The notes: generated from the letters alone by a model not told the origin. DNA of 64,000 nt from Stictocephala bisonia (GCA_035578905.1 JAQJVL010000110.1:682001-746000); one strand, 5' to 3'; positions 24,001 through 39,000 are shown, numbered from the stretch's first letter. Translations and numbers: made by a program.

Positions 24001-27000
24001 AAAAATCTCTTTATTAAGTGAAATGTATATCAAAATACATGCAATAGTGTCATAGTTATCTATATGATAATACTACACAGTATATTAAATTATCATAGAG
24101 TTAATTTGCTAAAAGTAATTGTTTATTGATATCAGGTCAATCAAGAATTAAAATGTAGTCACTACATATATTTTGTTGCAGATCAAATTCATGGATTGAA
24201 TAAAAAGCATGTTGAATCAAAGTGTTTTAGTAAGTTTAAAAATGTTAGTAATTATACAGAACAGGGGCCTTAGATTTTTTTGGCTGACATAACCTATCCA
24301 AACAGAACATAACCTTACTGAAATCGGCACATTTCTGGCGCTAACGTGCTTAATAATAGTTTGATTGTAAAAACCTTGACATATTCGTGATCTTGGCAAA
24401 TTTCCGCACAGTGGGTACCCAAATAGCTATATTTTCGGGAAGATATATTTTCCATTTTACCTCATTTAAGCAATTTTTTTCTATTTTTCCCTATTATTTT
24501 ATAATAATTAATAGCGAGAATGTTATAAAGGAAAATATGCAAGTGTACCTGGTACTGAACAACTGGAGAAGAAGGAAGCATTTTAGGTAAAGAGTGGAAA
24601 TGGGTTGACACAAACAAATGTGGGCAGTCATACTCTCTTGCAATAAATTGTTCCAAACAAGCCACAAGAATGCCAAAACCATCAATCTCTGAAGTTCCTT
24701 TTCCAAATTCATCCACAATAACTAGTGACTTGCTGTTTGAATTACGAATAGACAGTGATATCTAAAAATAATTTGTAAACAATTAGTTGTTAACTTTGCA
24801 AATTTCAGATGTGGTGAATATTAAAGATATTTTTTATTGTAATAACATTTCATTCAAAACAGATTTATGATGTATATACTGATGAAAGATATGATTGGAA
24901 TCATTTAGAGCTAATCATATTTTTTACTGTATTATGTGATTAATTTATTAATGAAAACAATGTATTAAACAGTGAATGAATACCATGCATATATGACGCC
25001 AAAATAAATATGTATCTGAATTGCTATTTAATTTCTTAAAATATGTCTTTCTTTACAGTTTTTGATGGACATATAGCAATAATACATATACCTTTAGTCT
25101 TGAAGAATAACGTACTTTCTCTATTTTGGATTCTCAAGTAAACATAAAAATACTGAATATTTAAAAAAATAAATAAATAAAATTAAGGTATTATTTCTTC
25201 TATAGAAGAAGTTAAAATCTCAGTCTATAATTTTTGTGAATATAAGTGATATCTTAAATTAATCATTGTAACTTCATTTATAATCATATAGGTTTTGTAT
25301 AGTCATATTGAAATTTTAACAAATCATGAAAAAACATTTGATGTCATAACAAAATATGACAATTACACAACAGTTAATGGCAATATCTTAACATTGTAAA
25401 GGGCCAATCTCAAAAAGCTACATGAACTTGTAACTTATATTAATTCTCTAAGAGATGTCAGTATCCTACGAATGTTAATCAAAATACCTACTACATAAGT
25501 AAAATGTGCGTTTTCCTTAAATTTTCATTTTTAGTATATATAATATACACAAGTGAATTGTACAACAAATAAAACATATTTCTAGATATTGAATGCTGTC
25601 TCAAGTTCGTGGTTAGCAAACCGCATTTTCCAAGTGATATTTTATTTTATTAAAATTTATAATATAAAAGTCAGCAAAATTCTAAAAGTATGGTGGGTAG
25701 GCTACACTTTTATATTCCAATTTCTTTAATACTTCGGCACATAATGATGTACATAGTTCTCCATGGTCTTATAACACGAAAATACTATTGGAATGGACGA
25801 GCGGTCTAAGGCATTGTACTGTAGACAGGTACAATATCAAGAATGTTCAGTTCAAATCAAGCTGCACCTGGTACTTTTTTCTATTCAACTTGGTAGTGAC
25901 ACTGGTCTGTAGCAGGGTGGTACAGGGACCACCTTAAATAAACGTGTTTCTGTTATAGTTGCACGGAACAACACTATTTTGTAAATTTTCACTGAAAGTA
26001 AGAGAAGCTGGCCATTTTTTCTCATTTTTTAAACTGGCTGTATTTTTTTAGTCTTAATATAGGTGTGCAGTAAAAAGGGCATGTAAATAATTTGACATTA
26101 AAATAACTATACAAATAAGAAATGCATACAATAAAAATTAAAAATTAGGACATCTAAAAGCATTACACATGGAGGGTTAATAGGGTAGCTAATTGCATTA
26201 GAACTTAAGACCTTTCATACTGGCTTCAGCATGTATATAAGAAAACAATACAACAATTAATACAAATAAGAACAACAAATATTTATAAGCAATAAAAAAA
26301 TAAACTATTATCCTGAAACCACTGTAAAATGCCAATAGAATTTTAAGAATAATTTAAAACTTAGTTGTAGATTGCCAGCTTATATCTATGATGTGTAGAA
26401 TTGACAGCTGTGCTTGAATGTTACATACAAGTTAACACTAAATGCATGCAGAGATCACTAAGACTTGCGTTACTCTACTTACTTGGCGCAGATCAATCAT
26501 AAATGCTGATAAGTGAGAGGTTACTGACTCTACTGTTTGAATACGAGTGTGGATCTGATCCAAGATACCGATGGTTGCTCTTTCAGCAGGAACAAAACTT
26601 CCAACATGTGCCAAATAAGCTATCAGAGCGACCTATAAAAAAAATATTATAAAGTAAATATTGTTTTATATTAGAACTTGTATATTAGTGCAAAGTTATT
26701 GAACAGGATCATTTTGTTCCATTATTACGTTGATTTCATAAAATAATTTTGTACAATTGGTATTCCTTAACATTTACAAACAAAATAATCAAGATAGTAA
26801 AATTTAAAATCAGTTAGATGGTCTATTCAGCAATCTGCAAATTACAGGACCTCCTGTAATATGGAAAAGTAAAATAACAAATTCATAAAATCTAATTTAT
26901 GTTGGATTTTACTCCTCTTTATTCATAAGTTTCTTCCTAGTTCAGTTAATCTAGAGGGACAACTAGCTGTAGTTCAAGGTGGAGTTGTCATACTCTAAGG

Positions 27001-30000
27001 CAGTTATGTCAATGTCGTCCAGTACAATAGGCTTCTCAGCAGCAGCCTGAGAAGAGAAAAAAGTCAATCAAAACTTGTTTCAAAAGATAAACAAGTGCAC
27101 AATGAAATGTAGAACAAATGATGTTTTGACTGACACTCAAATCAATACTTTGTATAAAATAACTAAGCCTTGACTGTAAGCTAAGCCACTGGTTGTATGT
27201 AACTTTGGACTGGTAGTTCTGGCTGGTAATCATTACACCTCTTAGTCTTACCTTCAAATTTCTTGTAAATACATTTTGGATATATCATGAGGTTATTTTT
27301 TTCTAAGCTTATTGATTTCTTATAAACTCTATTTACAAAAGAGAAAGCCCTTACTTCCTGAAATCCTACAGAGCTGCAATTAGTACAAATGTTCGTTATA
27401 AGCTAAATAAGAAAACTAAAGTATTTTCATCTTGATAAAATACTCCTAAGGGACATCATACTATTGATGAATTATGAGTTTAATCTTCAGCTGTTAAGTA
27501 AAAATAAGTGAAATGAACACCTTTAAAATGAGCTGAGTAGTGCCATTAGGGCAACACAAGTATAACTTGGCCAGGCGATGCGCATTAGACTAATTAGTGT
27601 GGGGGGAGCCGGCGAATCAGTGTGTGCCATATGGTAAATAAAAATAGAAAATAAAGTCATCTGAAATTTAAATTGTTGTTTACATACTGACTTAACCTTG
27701 TTATTGTTAATTTTTAAATAATAAATAATTGTGTCAACTATTACTAATTAATTAATAAATGATGCTTTTCACTTAGCAATAAGAGGTTTTAATTCAGATA
27801 AAAAATGAAAACACCCTTTCTAATTGGCTGTTACAATAAATGTAAACAAACAACAAAGAATGCTAAAATAAATTCTTTTCTACACAGAGAGAGACACTGC
27901 TTGACCAGCAACACGAACACAGTAACTAAGAGATCGGTCACATGGTGGAGGGGTAACAGTGGTGGGACTGCCCTCCCCTCCACTCCTAGTATTATTCCCT
28001 TCACCCACAGGCCAAGTGCCTCAGTAAGCCTCGTGAGTTAGAGTGTGAGTGAGATATTGTAAATAAATTTTATATCTTCATTTTTCGTTATAAAGTTAAT
28101 CTACTATTATTTGTAGTCCAGTGTCACATGCCAAGGCCAAGATATATCGAGCGCAGTGAGCATTGGGGTTGGCACGCGAAGTGTACAGGGATGTCCCCTA
28201 GTTTATCTAAAAAAGACATTTTAGTTGTATCAGTTAAATGACTAAATTATGATGACTTATTCTTTTGAGGTGAATAAAACATTTAACCATTTAAGTTCTA
28301 CATAAAATTTGATCTAATAAAATTTATCATGCATATTTTTTTTTAGGTTTTGCTTCTTTTACTATTTGCTGTCTGTCCATATTGTGGCCTGGTACCACTG
28401 ACAAAAAATGGCCCAAGAGAAAAAAACTGGTAGTTTACTTTACTTTACGTATGATAAGCAATCCAGTTGATTATTTTGGTCAAGTTTTTATGATTCCTGG
28501 CGATCATAAATTATTACTTGTACACATTCCATTACATTTGACACATTTTTTTAATTATAATACAGTATACAAAATAGACTAAAATATAAAAGACAGGCAT
28601 ATCCATATGTATTATTAATTTTAAGTGTTTAATAAAAAGAAGAAATTAAACTGAAAATTTATTTTAGACACACCTGCTTTAAATAAACACTCTTCCCACT
28701 GGCATTGGGCCCAGAGAGTATTTTGACAAAACCACTTTCTCTGTCACATTGGGTGTCATTGGGTACAAATATCCCCACACACAGCTCTTGCAGAATATGC
28801 CGTCCTTTTACAATGTTTATTACCTTGTCATGAGTCAAAGTTGGTTTTATGAGGTTGTAATCCCTTGCAACTAGAGCCAATGCCAACAGACTAAAACACA
28901 TAAACAGTATGAGTAGGTATTAATATTAATATGTTTAATATCTTGATTAAGCCTCCTCCCCCCAAAGAATTGAAAAGTGTTTGTCAAGAATTGTTTTTGC
29001 ATTTTTTTGTTTACTTTCTTAGTCTACTTATAAATTTGTTGAAGAAAAAAATTTAAAAAATGGACTTATGGCTACCTAGATTTGCTAATTGTGCCATTAT
29101 AGGTATATAACTCACTAAGAAACTATGCTGCATATTTTATTAAAATTTTGTGAATAAAGTGAACAAAAAGGTACTTATTAACCAACCTAGAGTAATATAA
29201 AACTTAAAAAACTTATTAAGTATAACTAATTATTTTTTATAAATAACATAAGTACAATTTTTAAGGTGAAAATTGTGTAGTTATCTTTGGCTGCTGAAAG
29301 AGTAGATTAATTTATATAAAAACTGTATTGCTAAAGTTTACTATATTTGAGGGAGTTATGTACTTTTGTACAATTTGTGGGGCGGGGACAGTGAAGGAGA
29401 GAGAGAGGGGAGAGAAACACTATATGTGTGTTAGTGAGGCAGGCTTTTTCCTACTCCTAGTGACTAAACTCCTTGGAGTGCTTAACTCCTTAAACCAAGC
29501 TTACCAATCGAGCTCAGCGATGAGACTTGTAAGATATACTAAGGGAGTTGCATTACGTTGAATGTACTGCACAAGTTTCAGAATAATCTTCGATTCCATT
29601 TCGATTACTTTTAATTGAACATCTCCCAATAAGTCATCCAACTCTGAAATCATTAATTCATTCTGAGTAACATTTAAAATATCATATCTATCAACCTGGT
29701 TAGTTATATATTATTAAAAGAAAGTTAAAGTTTGTCTTATTTTACCAGGCGAAGTTGGGGCTAAGAAGCGCTCTCTAACACTTAACCTGGGACCAACGGC
29801 TTTACGTGACTTCCGAACCACGGGAGCAGCAGGGCAACAACTATTAATGGTCTTATATGGGAATCAAACCCGGACAATTTGCATGGCAAGCTATCGCCTT
29901 AGCCCCTAATCTACGGCCGCTCCAACCGTAGATAAGGGTTGTAAAATTGTTCAATAGTTTTTAGTCTCAAGGGATCTTTTTTTAGAAAAGGACTGCTATT

Positions 30001-33000
30001 GTATAAAAATTGTTAATACAGGTCAATTAGTTTGGCCAATACATATCAGGATTGGGAGTAATCCTGATAAATATTAGTACAAAAATGGGACCAAGATTTA
30101 AGATTATAAAAACTCAAATTTATTAGAAAAAAAGAAAATTAATTAAGTAAAAAATAAACGTACCAAAAATTATTAATTTGATCAACTTTGTACATTATAG
30201 GTGTAAAATATTATTTCAATGTAAACATGCTAACCAAATTGAATATTTACATATACTGTTTTGTTGATTTTTCTATTTAGGTTTCTATTTTTATGTCAAG
30301 GGGTAGCAAGAATTCATGAAAGCTAGGTACTGCCCCTCAGTAGTATAACTTATTTTGCACAATATTTAGTTCTTTAGCTCCAGAACATTTATTGTATTTC
30401 AATTATATAATTCTTGTTCAAATATAAGCATGAATTCAAGGGGTTGCAATATCAGGGCCAGCTTGATACATGTTATATGTCTACTCCTTAGCTGAAATCA
30501 CACCAGGTCCTATGGTGTTGAAGTTGAATAGTACGGCAAATCCTCTGTTTGTAGGACCCAATTATTTTAGTTACAACATGTATAAAACAAGTTAATATTT
30601 TTTTAAGAAAAGCATTTTTTATATTTTATCAATACATTACTATTACTATTTGAAAATTTATATTTCTAGGCTTTTTTGTTGGAAATTAATTTTTACATAA
30701 CTTTTTTTCTTCATTTAGGCTTTTAATTGATTGTATTTTTCTATTATTAAAGTTAAGTTTGATTGTAAAACTCACCCAAACAACGAGCACTCTTGTAGTG
30801 TATCACATTTTTTGATTTGAACTGAAAAATAAATATATTTGATATAGAAAATTGCTTAAAAGGCTATAAGATACTAATTAAAGGAAAGAACAAACAATTT
30901 ATTTCCTACTTTCTATCGCATTAGTATTTTTATACCATACACGTCATCAGAAACAATATATTATTAGAAAACAATTATTAATAATAACAATAACTAAAAC
31001 GTTTAAAGATTGTAAACAATATGTTATATTCTCAGCCTCCTTAATACCAACAAAGCATCCACTCAGTGGTTGCCACTGACGTTAGACTTTTATTGCTTAT
31101 TTATCTTGTTAAATCAGTTCAGGAATAATGTGCCTCAAACAAAATGGATTATCAAGTGTTATGCGATATGAACTTCTTCATAAATATAATATTTTTAATA
31201 TTTTTGTGATATTGGCATTCAACTTGAATTAATGCTTTAATAGACTACTAAACAGCAAATTGTAAGAAAAAATACATTTAGTAAATTTGCGCAGATCCAA
31301 AAGCTGCCTCTAATGGTTGGTAAGGACAAGTCAAGTTAGAATGAATTCTAATTCTAACCTTTTAATACTAAAAATTAGTTTTGTATCTAGTATGAGGTAA
31401 CAAGTAGCATCTGAAGTTGACAGGAGTTTTATACATGTCAAAATGTTGTGTTAGTTTTAAAAACACTTGAAGCGTTGGAAGTCTTAAACAAATTTACCAA
31501 TATGAACAATCCAACATCATCACCTGGTTGGAAAGATGTAGAGTTTGAGGTGTATGTGAGTACTAAATACATACCTTATACTGCAGATTTGGCAGTGACC
31601 TAATCTGTTCATCGGTCAGATCTAGTTCCCAGAACGGAATGGCAAGAAGGTAGCCCACCTCTGGGATGTACACCATGGAGCACGACTCAATAAACTCAGG
31701 TAGCTGCTTCAGCTCTTGCTCTGCAACTTTGGCCATCACCACTGACAAGTTTGAGTGTCTTTCTTTCACTATACAACACATTTTCAAAGTTAAATAAATA
31801 AAGAGGTTGCTTTTTATGACCGCAATGAACGCCTTAGTGACAGTTATAAATACATTACAACTAGTGTAAATCTTTAAATGCCTGTATTGATTGTAATTAC
31901 TATGTTTATCCTTGAGGATTTGGTAGAAATAGGGGAGGGACTGACAAGGTCCTGACTCTGCCATCGCATGACAAACTGGAGAATTAACTACTCAACACAC
32001 ATTTAGCGCACAATTGAGTGCAACGTCTATTTCTTTCTTGTCTGTGGTTACGTCTAAAAATATGCAATGATACAAAAGATTAAAATATGATCATTAATTC
32101 CCTCACATTTACACATAATTAAACATCAATAATTACATTGTAACAGTAATTAGCAGGGCCGGCGCGACCGTATAGGCGAACTAGGCGACTGCCTAGGGCG
32201 CCGACACTCCAGGGGCGCCAGAGAAAAAACGGAAAAACCAGTTTTAAAGGAAAACTTTTTTGGGGTAAAATAATTTACTGCAAATTTGTTGACGATAGAA
32301 GTAAAACAAAGAAGTTGAGTTTTAATTGACGCAAGGTATTGTTGGTGGGAATTGCAAAATTACGTCCTTGAGTGTGACTGTGAGTAGTGGTGTAGGCCTA
32401 CTGACTGACAGTGCAATGCGCCACTTGTATGTCTCCAAGGGGGTCGGCGGGAACGCCCCCTCCCCTCACCTAGTAGTTTGCATCGTCTCGTCTTTAATAC
32501 AGCACAGCTGTTCTGATCTCTGGTGCGTAATTGTTCCAATCTAAAGAATTCGACTTGGTTACTGCAACTCAACACCTTGACAAAACAAAGGAATTTTTTA
32601 AAAAATCCAGAAGCGATGATGAGTTTGAGAAGCTATTAGTTGATGCTCGAAAAATCGCAGAAGAGATCGACATACCTGCTAGTTTTGAGTCAAATTCCGC
32701 ACCGAAACGTTTAAAGAAAAAGGCCAGACAGTTCTCTTATGAAGGGAAAGATGAACCCATAAAAGATGGAAAAGAAAGTTTCAAAATTAACTTTTACTTA
32801 CTTTTCAATCTTAGACACTGCTATTAATTCAGTTGATAAGCGATTTACCCAATTAAAAGAAATGGAATCGAAATTTGGATTTTTGTACGACATCCGAGCA
32901 CTTGTGGAAGGATCAAGCCAGTATATAATGGATAAATGCAAATCACTGGAAAACTCTCTGACCTACAACGATGTTAAAGACATTGATGCCCCAGAACTAT

Positions 33001-36000
33001 GCAGTGAACTACAAGCCATTTCAAGACGCGTTCCACAACAATCATCACCAAAAGTCTTCCTTGAATTTTTGCTGAAATCCGACTTGAAGGACCCAACCTG
33101 ATTGTTGCGTTAAGAATTCTGTTGACTCTGCCCGTGTTCCTCAGGAGAGAGAAGTTTTTCCAAACTTAAACTTATCAAAACATTTGCGGTCAAGTATGTC
33201 GCAAGAGAGGTTGGTAGGCTTGGCAACCATTTCAATTGAGTCAGAAGTTGCACGAAGCATTAACCTTGGTGACTTGGTGTCATCGTTTGCAAAGAAAAAA
33301 GCAAGAAAACAAAAGTTTTAATTGTGTTTATTTATTAATGTTTATAAATTTTTGCTGTAACTTTTCACTGTTATGATTAAATAAAGTGTTAATTAATCAT
33401 TATTATTGTAGTTTGTTTTGAGCCTAAATTTTCAAATTTTGGTGAAGTTAACAATCAAATATGTTCAAAAATACGTGTTACATATTAAATAGAATTCTGA
33501 AGAAATATTTTGAAAAATATAGACATTTAAACATGTACTGACTAGTAAGGTCTTCATTTTTGTCATCAAAGTACCCATATTCTTTGATCCCGTGCTTAGC
33601 AGTCAACATTTTCTGGATATTCTCTTATACAGGATTATATCAATTAAAAGCTTACTTAAAAAGCTTATTTTAAAACAGAATGCCAAATTGAGTCGTGTTT
33701 GATATCATTTTCACTGTTTTTTTAACGTAAAATAAAAAAAAAGGTACACCCCAAATAAAATTAATACTGTATGTGTATGTGACGTGTAACTAAGCTGTCA
33801 TTGGTTTGGGTTTACGAGCAGGGACCTTTATGAATGTGTTCGGAGTACAATAGGGGTCCACAAAATCAGATAAGATGTTTGGGTCGTTGGTTTAGTGTAC
33901 GGGTTGTAAAGTGGAGCTGGGATGATGTAGTTTTTTATCACTATAAATATAAATAGGGGCGAAATAAAAAATATTTCGCCTAGGGCGCCGTAACCTCTAG
34001 CGCCGGCCCTGGTAATTAGAATAATTTAAATCAAGACTCAAACAACAGTAAGCTGAATTCCCCTCTCTACCAAACTAACTTGTTTAACAACTTCTATGTG
34101 GAAACAACTAATGTTGTTGTTGTCGCATCTATATGGAATCACATGTTCTATGACTTATGTTGGGATCATAGAATGTCAAAGAACTATAAAGCTGAGTAAT
34201 GTACTTGATGTGGGTCACTTGAACACTATGTTAAGCTCAGCTTCCTAAAATTCATGTAAACTATATTCAACACTTATAAAGGTTCTTGAGGAGTTTCTTA
34301 TTGGAATTATAATTAAAATTGATATAAGAAATCAAACATTTCAATAAATTTTAAAGTTTTCCAATAAACACAAATAAACTTTAAAATTTATTGGAATGTT
34401 TGATTTCTTATATCGCTTTTATACTTATAAAAGTATTTGATCAAAATGGATAAATGATCAAAACACATGCAATGCAGGCACGTAGCCAAGGGGGGGTCCT
34501 GGGTGTCCGGACCCCCCCCCCCCCCAAAATTTTTAAAATGTTTTATTTTTATGGTCTACTACATTTTTATGAATTTAAAAAAATAAAACAATATCATACA
34601 ATTAAGGTAAGTAATTCATCATTGGAGATGAGATGATCCACATATTAAAAATCCACATATCAAATATCGTGTGCATGTGCCGAGTAGCCTCTAGACCATT
34701 TTGTCACATAGCAGGTAGGCAACACACGCTTGACGCTCGCCGTTGATGTACGAGGGTGGGGTAAGGTCAGTGACCGCACCCCACCCAGTGCGGTGACGTC
34801 GTCTCGCCAACCTTCTTCCAGTCAAGGTTAGACGTTAGTCGCACTCTCGGCACTCGGCACGGCAGTTGCGAGATTTCAGTTCATTGACAGTTTGTGACCG
34901 GACCAGTATGAAGCGCAAGCAACATAACCCGTCAATTTTGGATTTTTTTAAAAAGAAAAAGTCTACAAGTTCAAGTGTAGGTAAGTAAAGAATAAAGTAA
35001 ATCTCACACTACTATATTTTGGATGGTTTGCGTCGCAAACTTTGCGACAATATAATTTATAGGTACGCTTAATACTTTCTATGGACTATGGAGATTGAAG
35101 GCATATTATAAAAATATGGACTACACAAAATATGGTTTAAAATAACATAAAGCATAGGCTGTTGTAACAATAGGTTAGGTTAGGTTACCTAACCTAGGTT
35201 CGTTGGCATATTTTCTAATTGCTTACACTCTATTTGGGATTTAGATTTTTTTTAAAGGAACAGTTCCGTTCCATATCGGGCCTACGGAAGTTTGGGGGTT
35301 CGGTTTTGTTAGGTTAGTGTTATTTTATATTATTTGGCAAAAATTTAATATGGGACCGTCAGCCGCCATTTTGCAGTGCTACCAACCCATAAGAAAACCC
35401 TCGATTTCTAAGTGTCAACTCGACGTGACACAATTACCATCACGCTCAGTTTTAGTTAGGTTAGTTATTATTTTCTGTAATAAGAAAATTATAACTGAGC
35501 TAACTAAAACCTGAGCTTGATGGTAATTGTATCACGTCGAGTTGACATTACAATCGAGGGTTTTCTTATGGGTTGGCAGGCAGCCCTGCTACATTCTAAT
35601 TTTGAAATGTAGAAAATAAGAAAATCATTGTAATTTAGTTGTGTTTGCGCCAGTTGATTATTACCATTTATTTTATTGTAGTTTTGATTCATATATCTAA
35701 GAAAACCTGGTTTTTTTCAGATCAGCAGCAGGCCAATACTACATGTTCGTCCTCGTCGGAGCAAGAGCAATCTTTCAATACAGTCCCTGCCCCTACAACA
35801 ACTGGTGTGAGCTGTTCAGAGCCTGAGCCTGGCGCCAGCAACGAAGCCCCCGCCCCTACAACAACTGGTGTGAGCTCTTCGGAGCCTAAGCCTGGACCCA
35901 GCGGCAGCAACGAAGCCCCTGCCCCTACAACAACTGGTGTGAGCTGTTCGGAGCCTGAGCCTGGACCCAGCAACAAAGCTTCAACCCCACGACTCGCAGC

Positions 36001-39000
36001 TGTTGATGAAGATGACGTTACTGAACTTGATACTAGTGACAGACAACCTTTACATTCTGGCATATTTTATCCGCACACTTTTGACGTAGGTGAGTTAAAA
36101 AGAACCACTATTGATGACAATTTGAAAAACCAAATATTGTCTAATGTATTAATTCCATCAGACGAATTTATTTATCCAACAACAGAATTTAATAAGAAAC
36201 AGCTAAAATTTCAAAGTCACTGGGTGAAAAAATGGCCTTGGGTAGCTTATTCAAGGAAATGTGATGGCATATTCTGTAAATATTGTTTATTGTTTCTTAG
36301 TGAAGCTAGTGGCACCGGTAAGGGCAATCATGAAGCAGCAGACGCTTTTATAGAAGCCCCATTTAGACGGTGGAGAAACGCCATTGAAAAGTTTGACAAT
36401 CATAATCGTACACAACACCATAGAACTAATGTTGAAAAAGTTGACAATTTTATCAAAATTATGTCCCGAGAAATGAAGGAAATTCCTGACGTACTTATCA
36501 GTCAAGGGCAAAAAGAGAGAGAACTCAATAGGGTACACTTGAGGCCTATTGTGGAAACTGTGCTGTTCTGCGCCGAAAATGAACTCCCATTAAGAGGTGA
36601 CAACGACAGTGGCCCTCTCACTCTTGAGAAGCCTTGTCAAAGAGATGGTAAATTTCGGGCTTTATTGAGGTTTCGCGCCAACTCAGGAGATCACCATTTA
36701 AAAAATCATATTTTGAACAATAAAAAAAATGCAACTTATTGCAGTCCAGATATACAAAATGAAATCCTCGACGTGAGTTCATCATTAATTCAGGAAAACA
36801 TAGTAAAAAAAATAAACGAGTCTGGTTGCTTTGCCATTTTAGCTGATGAAACTATGGATGTGTCTTCCATTGAACAGCTATCATTATGTATCCGATACGT
36901 CAGTAGGGACCAAAATGATAAGCCTATTATAAAAGAAGATTTTTTAGGGTTTTCATCAATCTCTGATTTGAGTGGAGAAAACATTGCCAAATCGATTTTG
37001 GAAATGATCCATAACTTAGGATTAGACATGACCAAGTGCATGGGCCAGGGATACGATGGTGCTTCCAACATGAGTGGTAAGGAAAAAGGTGTCCATGCTA
37101 GAATTAAAGAGAAATACCCAAAAGCACTATATGTCCACTGTGCAAGTCACAGATTAAATTTAGCACTATCAAATGCCATGTCTGTAAATAATGTTAGAAA
37201 TGCTTTAGACATAGTAAGAGAAATCTGCGGTTTTTTTAGAAAAAACTCTGTTGCAAATCATACCCTAAAAGACGCCATTCAGGTATATATATATGCCGGA
37301 TAACAAAAAGACACGATTGAGTAAAGCTTGCGACACTCGGTTCATTGAGCGCCACACCAGCCTTCAAGACTTTGTAGAACTAATTGAACCTGTGTATGCA
37401 AGTCTTGAAGAAATTTCCAACTCAAGTAGAAAAAGTGCTGGGGCTGCAGCTGCCTTTCAAGCGGCAATGGAAAAAAGCACTTTTTTATTATCTTTGTTAG
37501 TGTGTGAAAAAATATTCAGCATAACTTTACCCCTTTCAGTATACCTCCAGCACGAAAGGTACGACCTTGCAGCAGTCGTAAGTTCTGCTAATGAGGTTAT
37601 TCAATCGTTACAAGACCTAAGAGATTCAGCTGATAAAGTATTTAAAGATATTTTCAACCGTGCTTCAACTATGTCTCAAGAAATATTTAATAGGGAATTA
37701 GAAGCACCAAGAATAAATAAACGACTTCAACATCGCTCTAATCATATTGTTAAGTCAACTGAAGAGTATTTTCGAGTTTTGATTTTTGTGCCATGTTTGG
37801 ATAGCATTATAACAAATATGAAAGAACGATTTTCAAACAATGAAAACATCATAAAGTCTTTCCAAGCATTATTACCAGGATTTGCTTCGCCAGAGAAAGA
37901 AGACATGTTGTTATATTAGCTTACCTTTCGTCCAGTGATAGTCCTGATGACAGCTCACTTACTACACTTACAGGTGAATACAGGGTATGGTGCAACTCAT
38001 CAAAAAATGTCAAGAAACCCTCAGACATTTTAGAAGTAATGGAAGCATGCAACCAGTCTTTTCTCCCACATATTTACCAACTCCTTCAGGTTTTTGCAAC
38101 ACTCCCAGTTACCACTTGTAGTATAGAAAGGACATTTTCTACAATGAAACGAATAAAATCATTTATTCGTAATAGAACAAGCAACGAGCGTTTGAGTTCA
38201 CTTGCTGTACTTTCCTGTCACCCACAGTTGCACCCTGACGCGGAAGCAGTTTTGGACGTGATGGCAAAGAAGCAGAAAAGACGATTACTTTTATAAAACA
38301 TTAAATCTTCCAGACGGACTTTTCTTTGTGTGTATGTATTATTTGTCTATGTAATAAGATCATTGTTAACTGCCAGATGGCCATGTACAACATGTTAAAA
38401 TAAAGAGTTAAGAATGAAGACGGGCCCGAAATTAGGGTACCATTTTTTAGTGCTGTAAATGACCAAAACATGAGTTTTTAATTCATAAAAACCAACAATT
38501 TTCCCCCTCCGGAACTCCCCTGCTTAACGGGGGGGCAAGCCCCCCTGGACCCCCCCCCCCCCCCCGAAGTGTAATTCTGGCTACGTGCCTGATGCAATGA
38601 GTAAAGGTATAAATTCAAAATTGTCACTACTTGTTGCTAACATGCTCTTCTCTCATTTGTCAGAGATAAAGGAAAGGAAACTCTTTGAGGAACTAATTGT
38701 TTCTGTAGCCTTAACTTAAAGCTACTATTTATTTTTGATATGTTGAACAACTTAAATGAGAGATGAAAATAAAACTTCTTCAATGATAAAAATGGTGTTT
38801 ATTTTTCTTCTTATAACTTCAACAAATAATAATAATAACGAAAATAAAAGAGCTTTCTTTATTTAGTTAAAGGAACACAAATAAATTAAAAATCAAAACA
38901 AATCAAATATCTTCAGACCAGAACCTTTTTTATTAATTAATTCTTAATTCAAAAATTTAGAAAATTGGAAATATCTCAAAATTGAAAATTGAAATTGAAA

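Larger units (their letters stand above)
34475..38591 (+). mobile_element. hAT transposon with ZMYM1-like transposase, perfect target duplication
   Basis: Ends CAGGCACGTAGCCA are perfect 14-bp inverted repeats, and ATGCAATG flanks both sides, giving 4117 bp. Long C/G homopolymer runs lie just inside both ends. It carries a nearly full transposase (34908-38296) in sense to the plus strand, antisense to MSH5. Confidence 0.97.

Noticed and set aside
35639..37303. 554-codon frame as a host zinc-finger gene
   Set aside because: It lies between perfect hAT ends with an 8-bp target duplication and carries hAT domains. The part before 35721 is intron.
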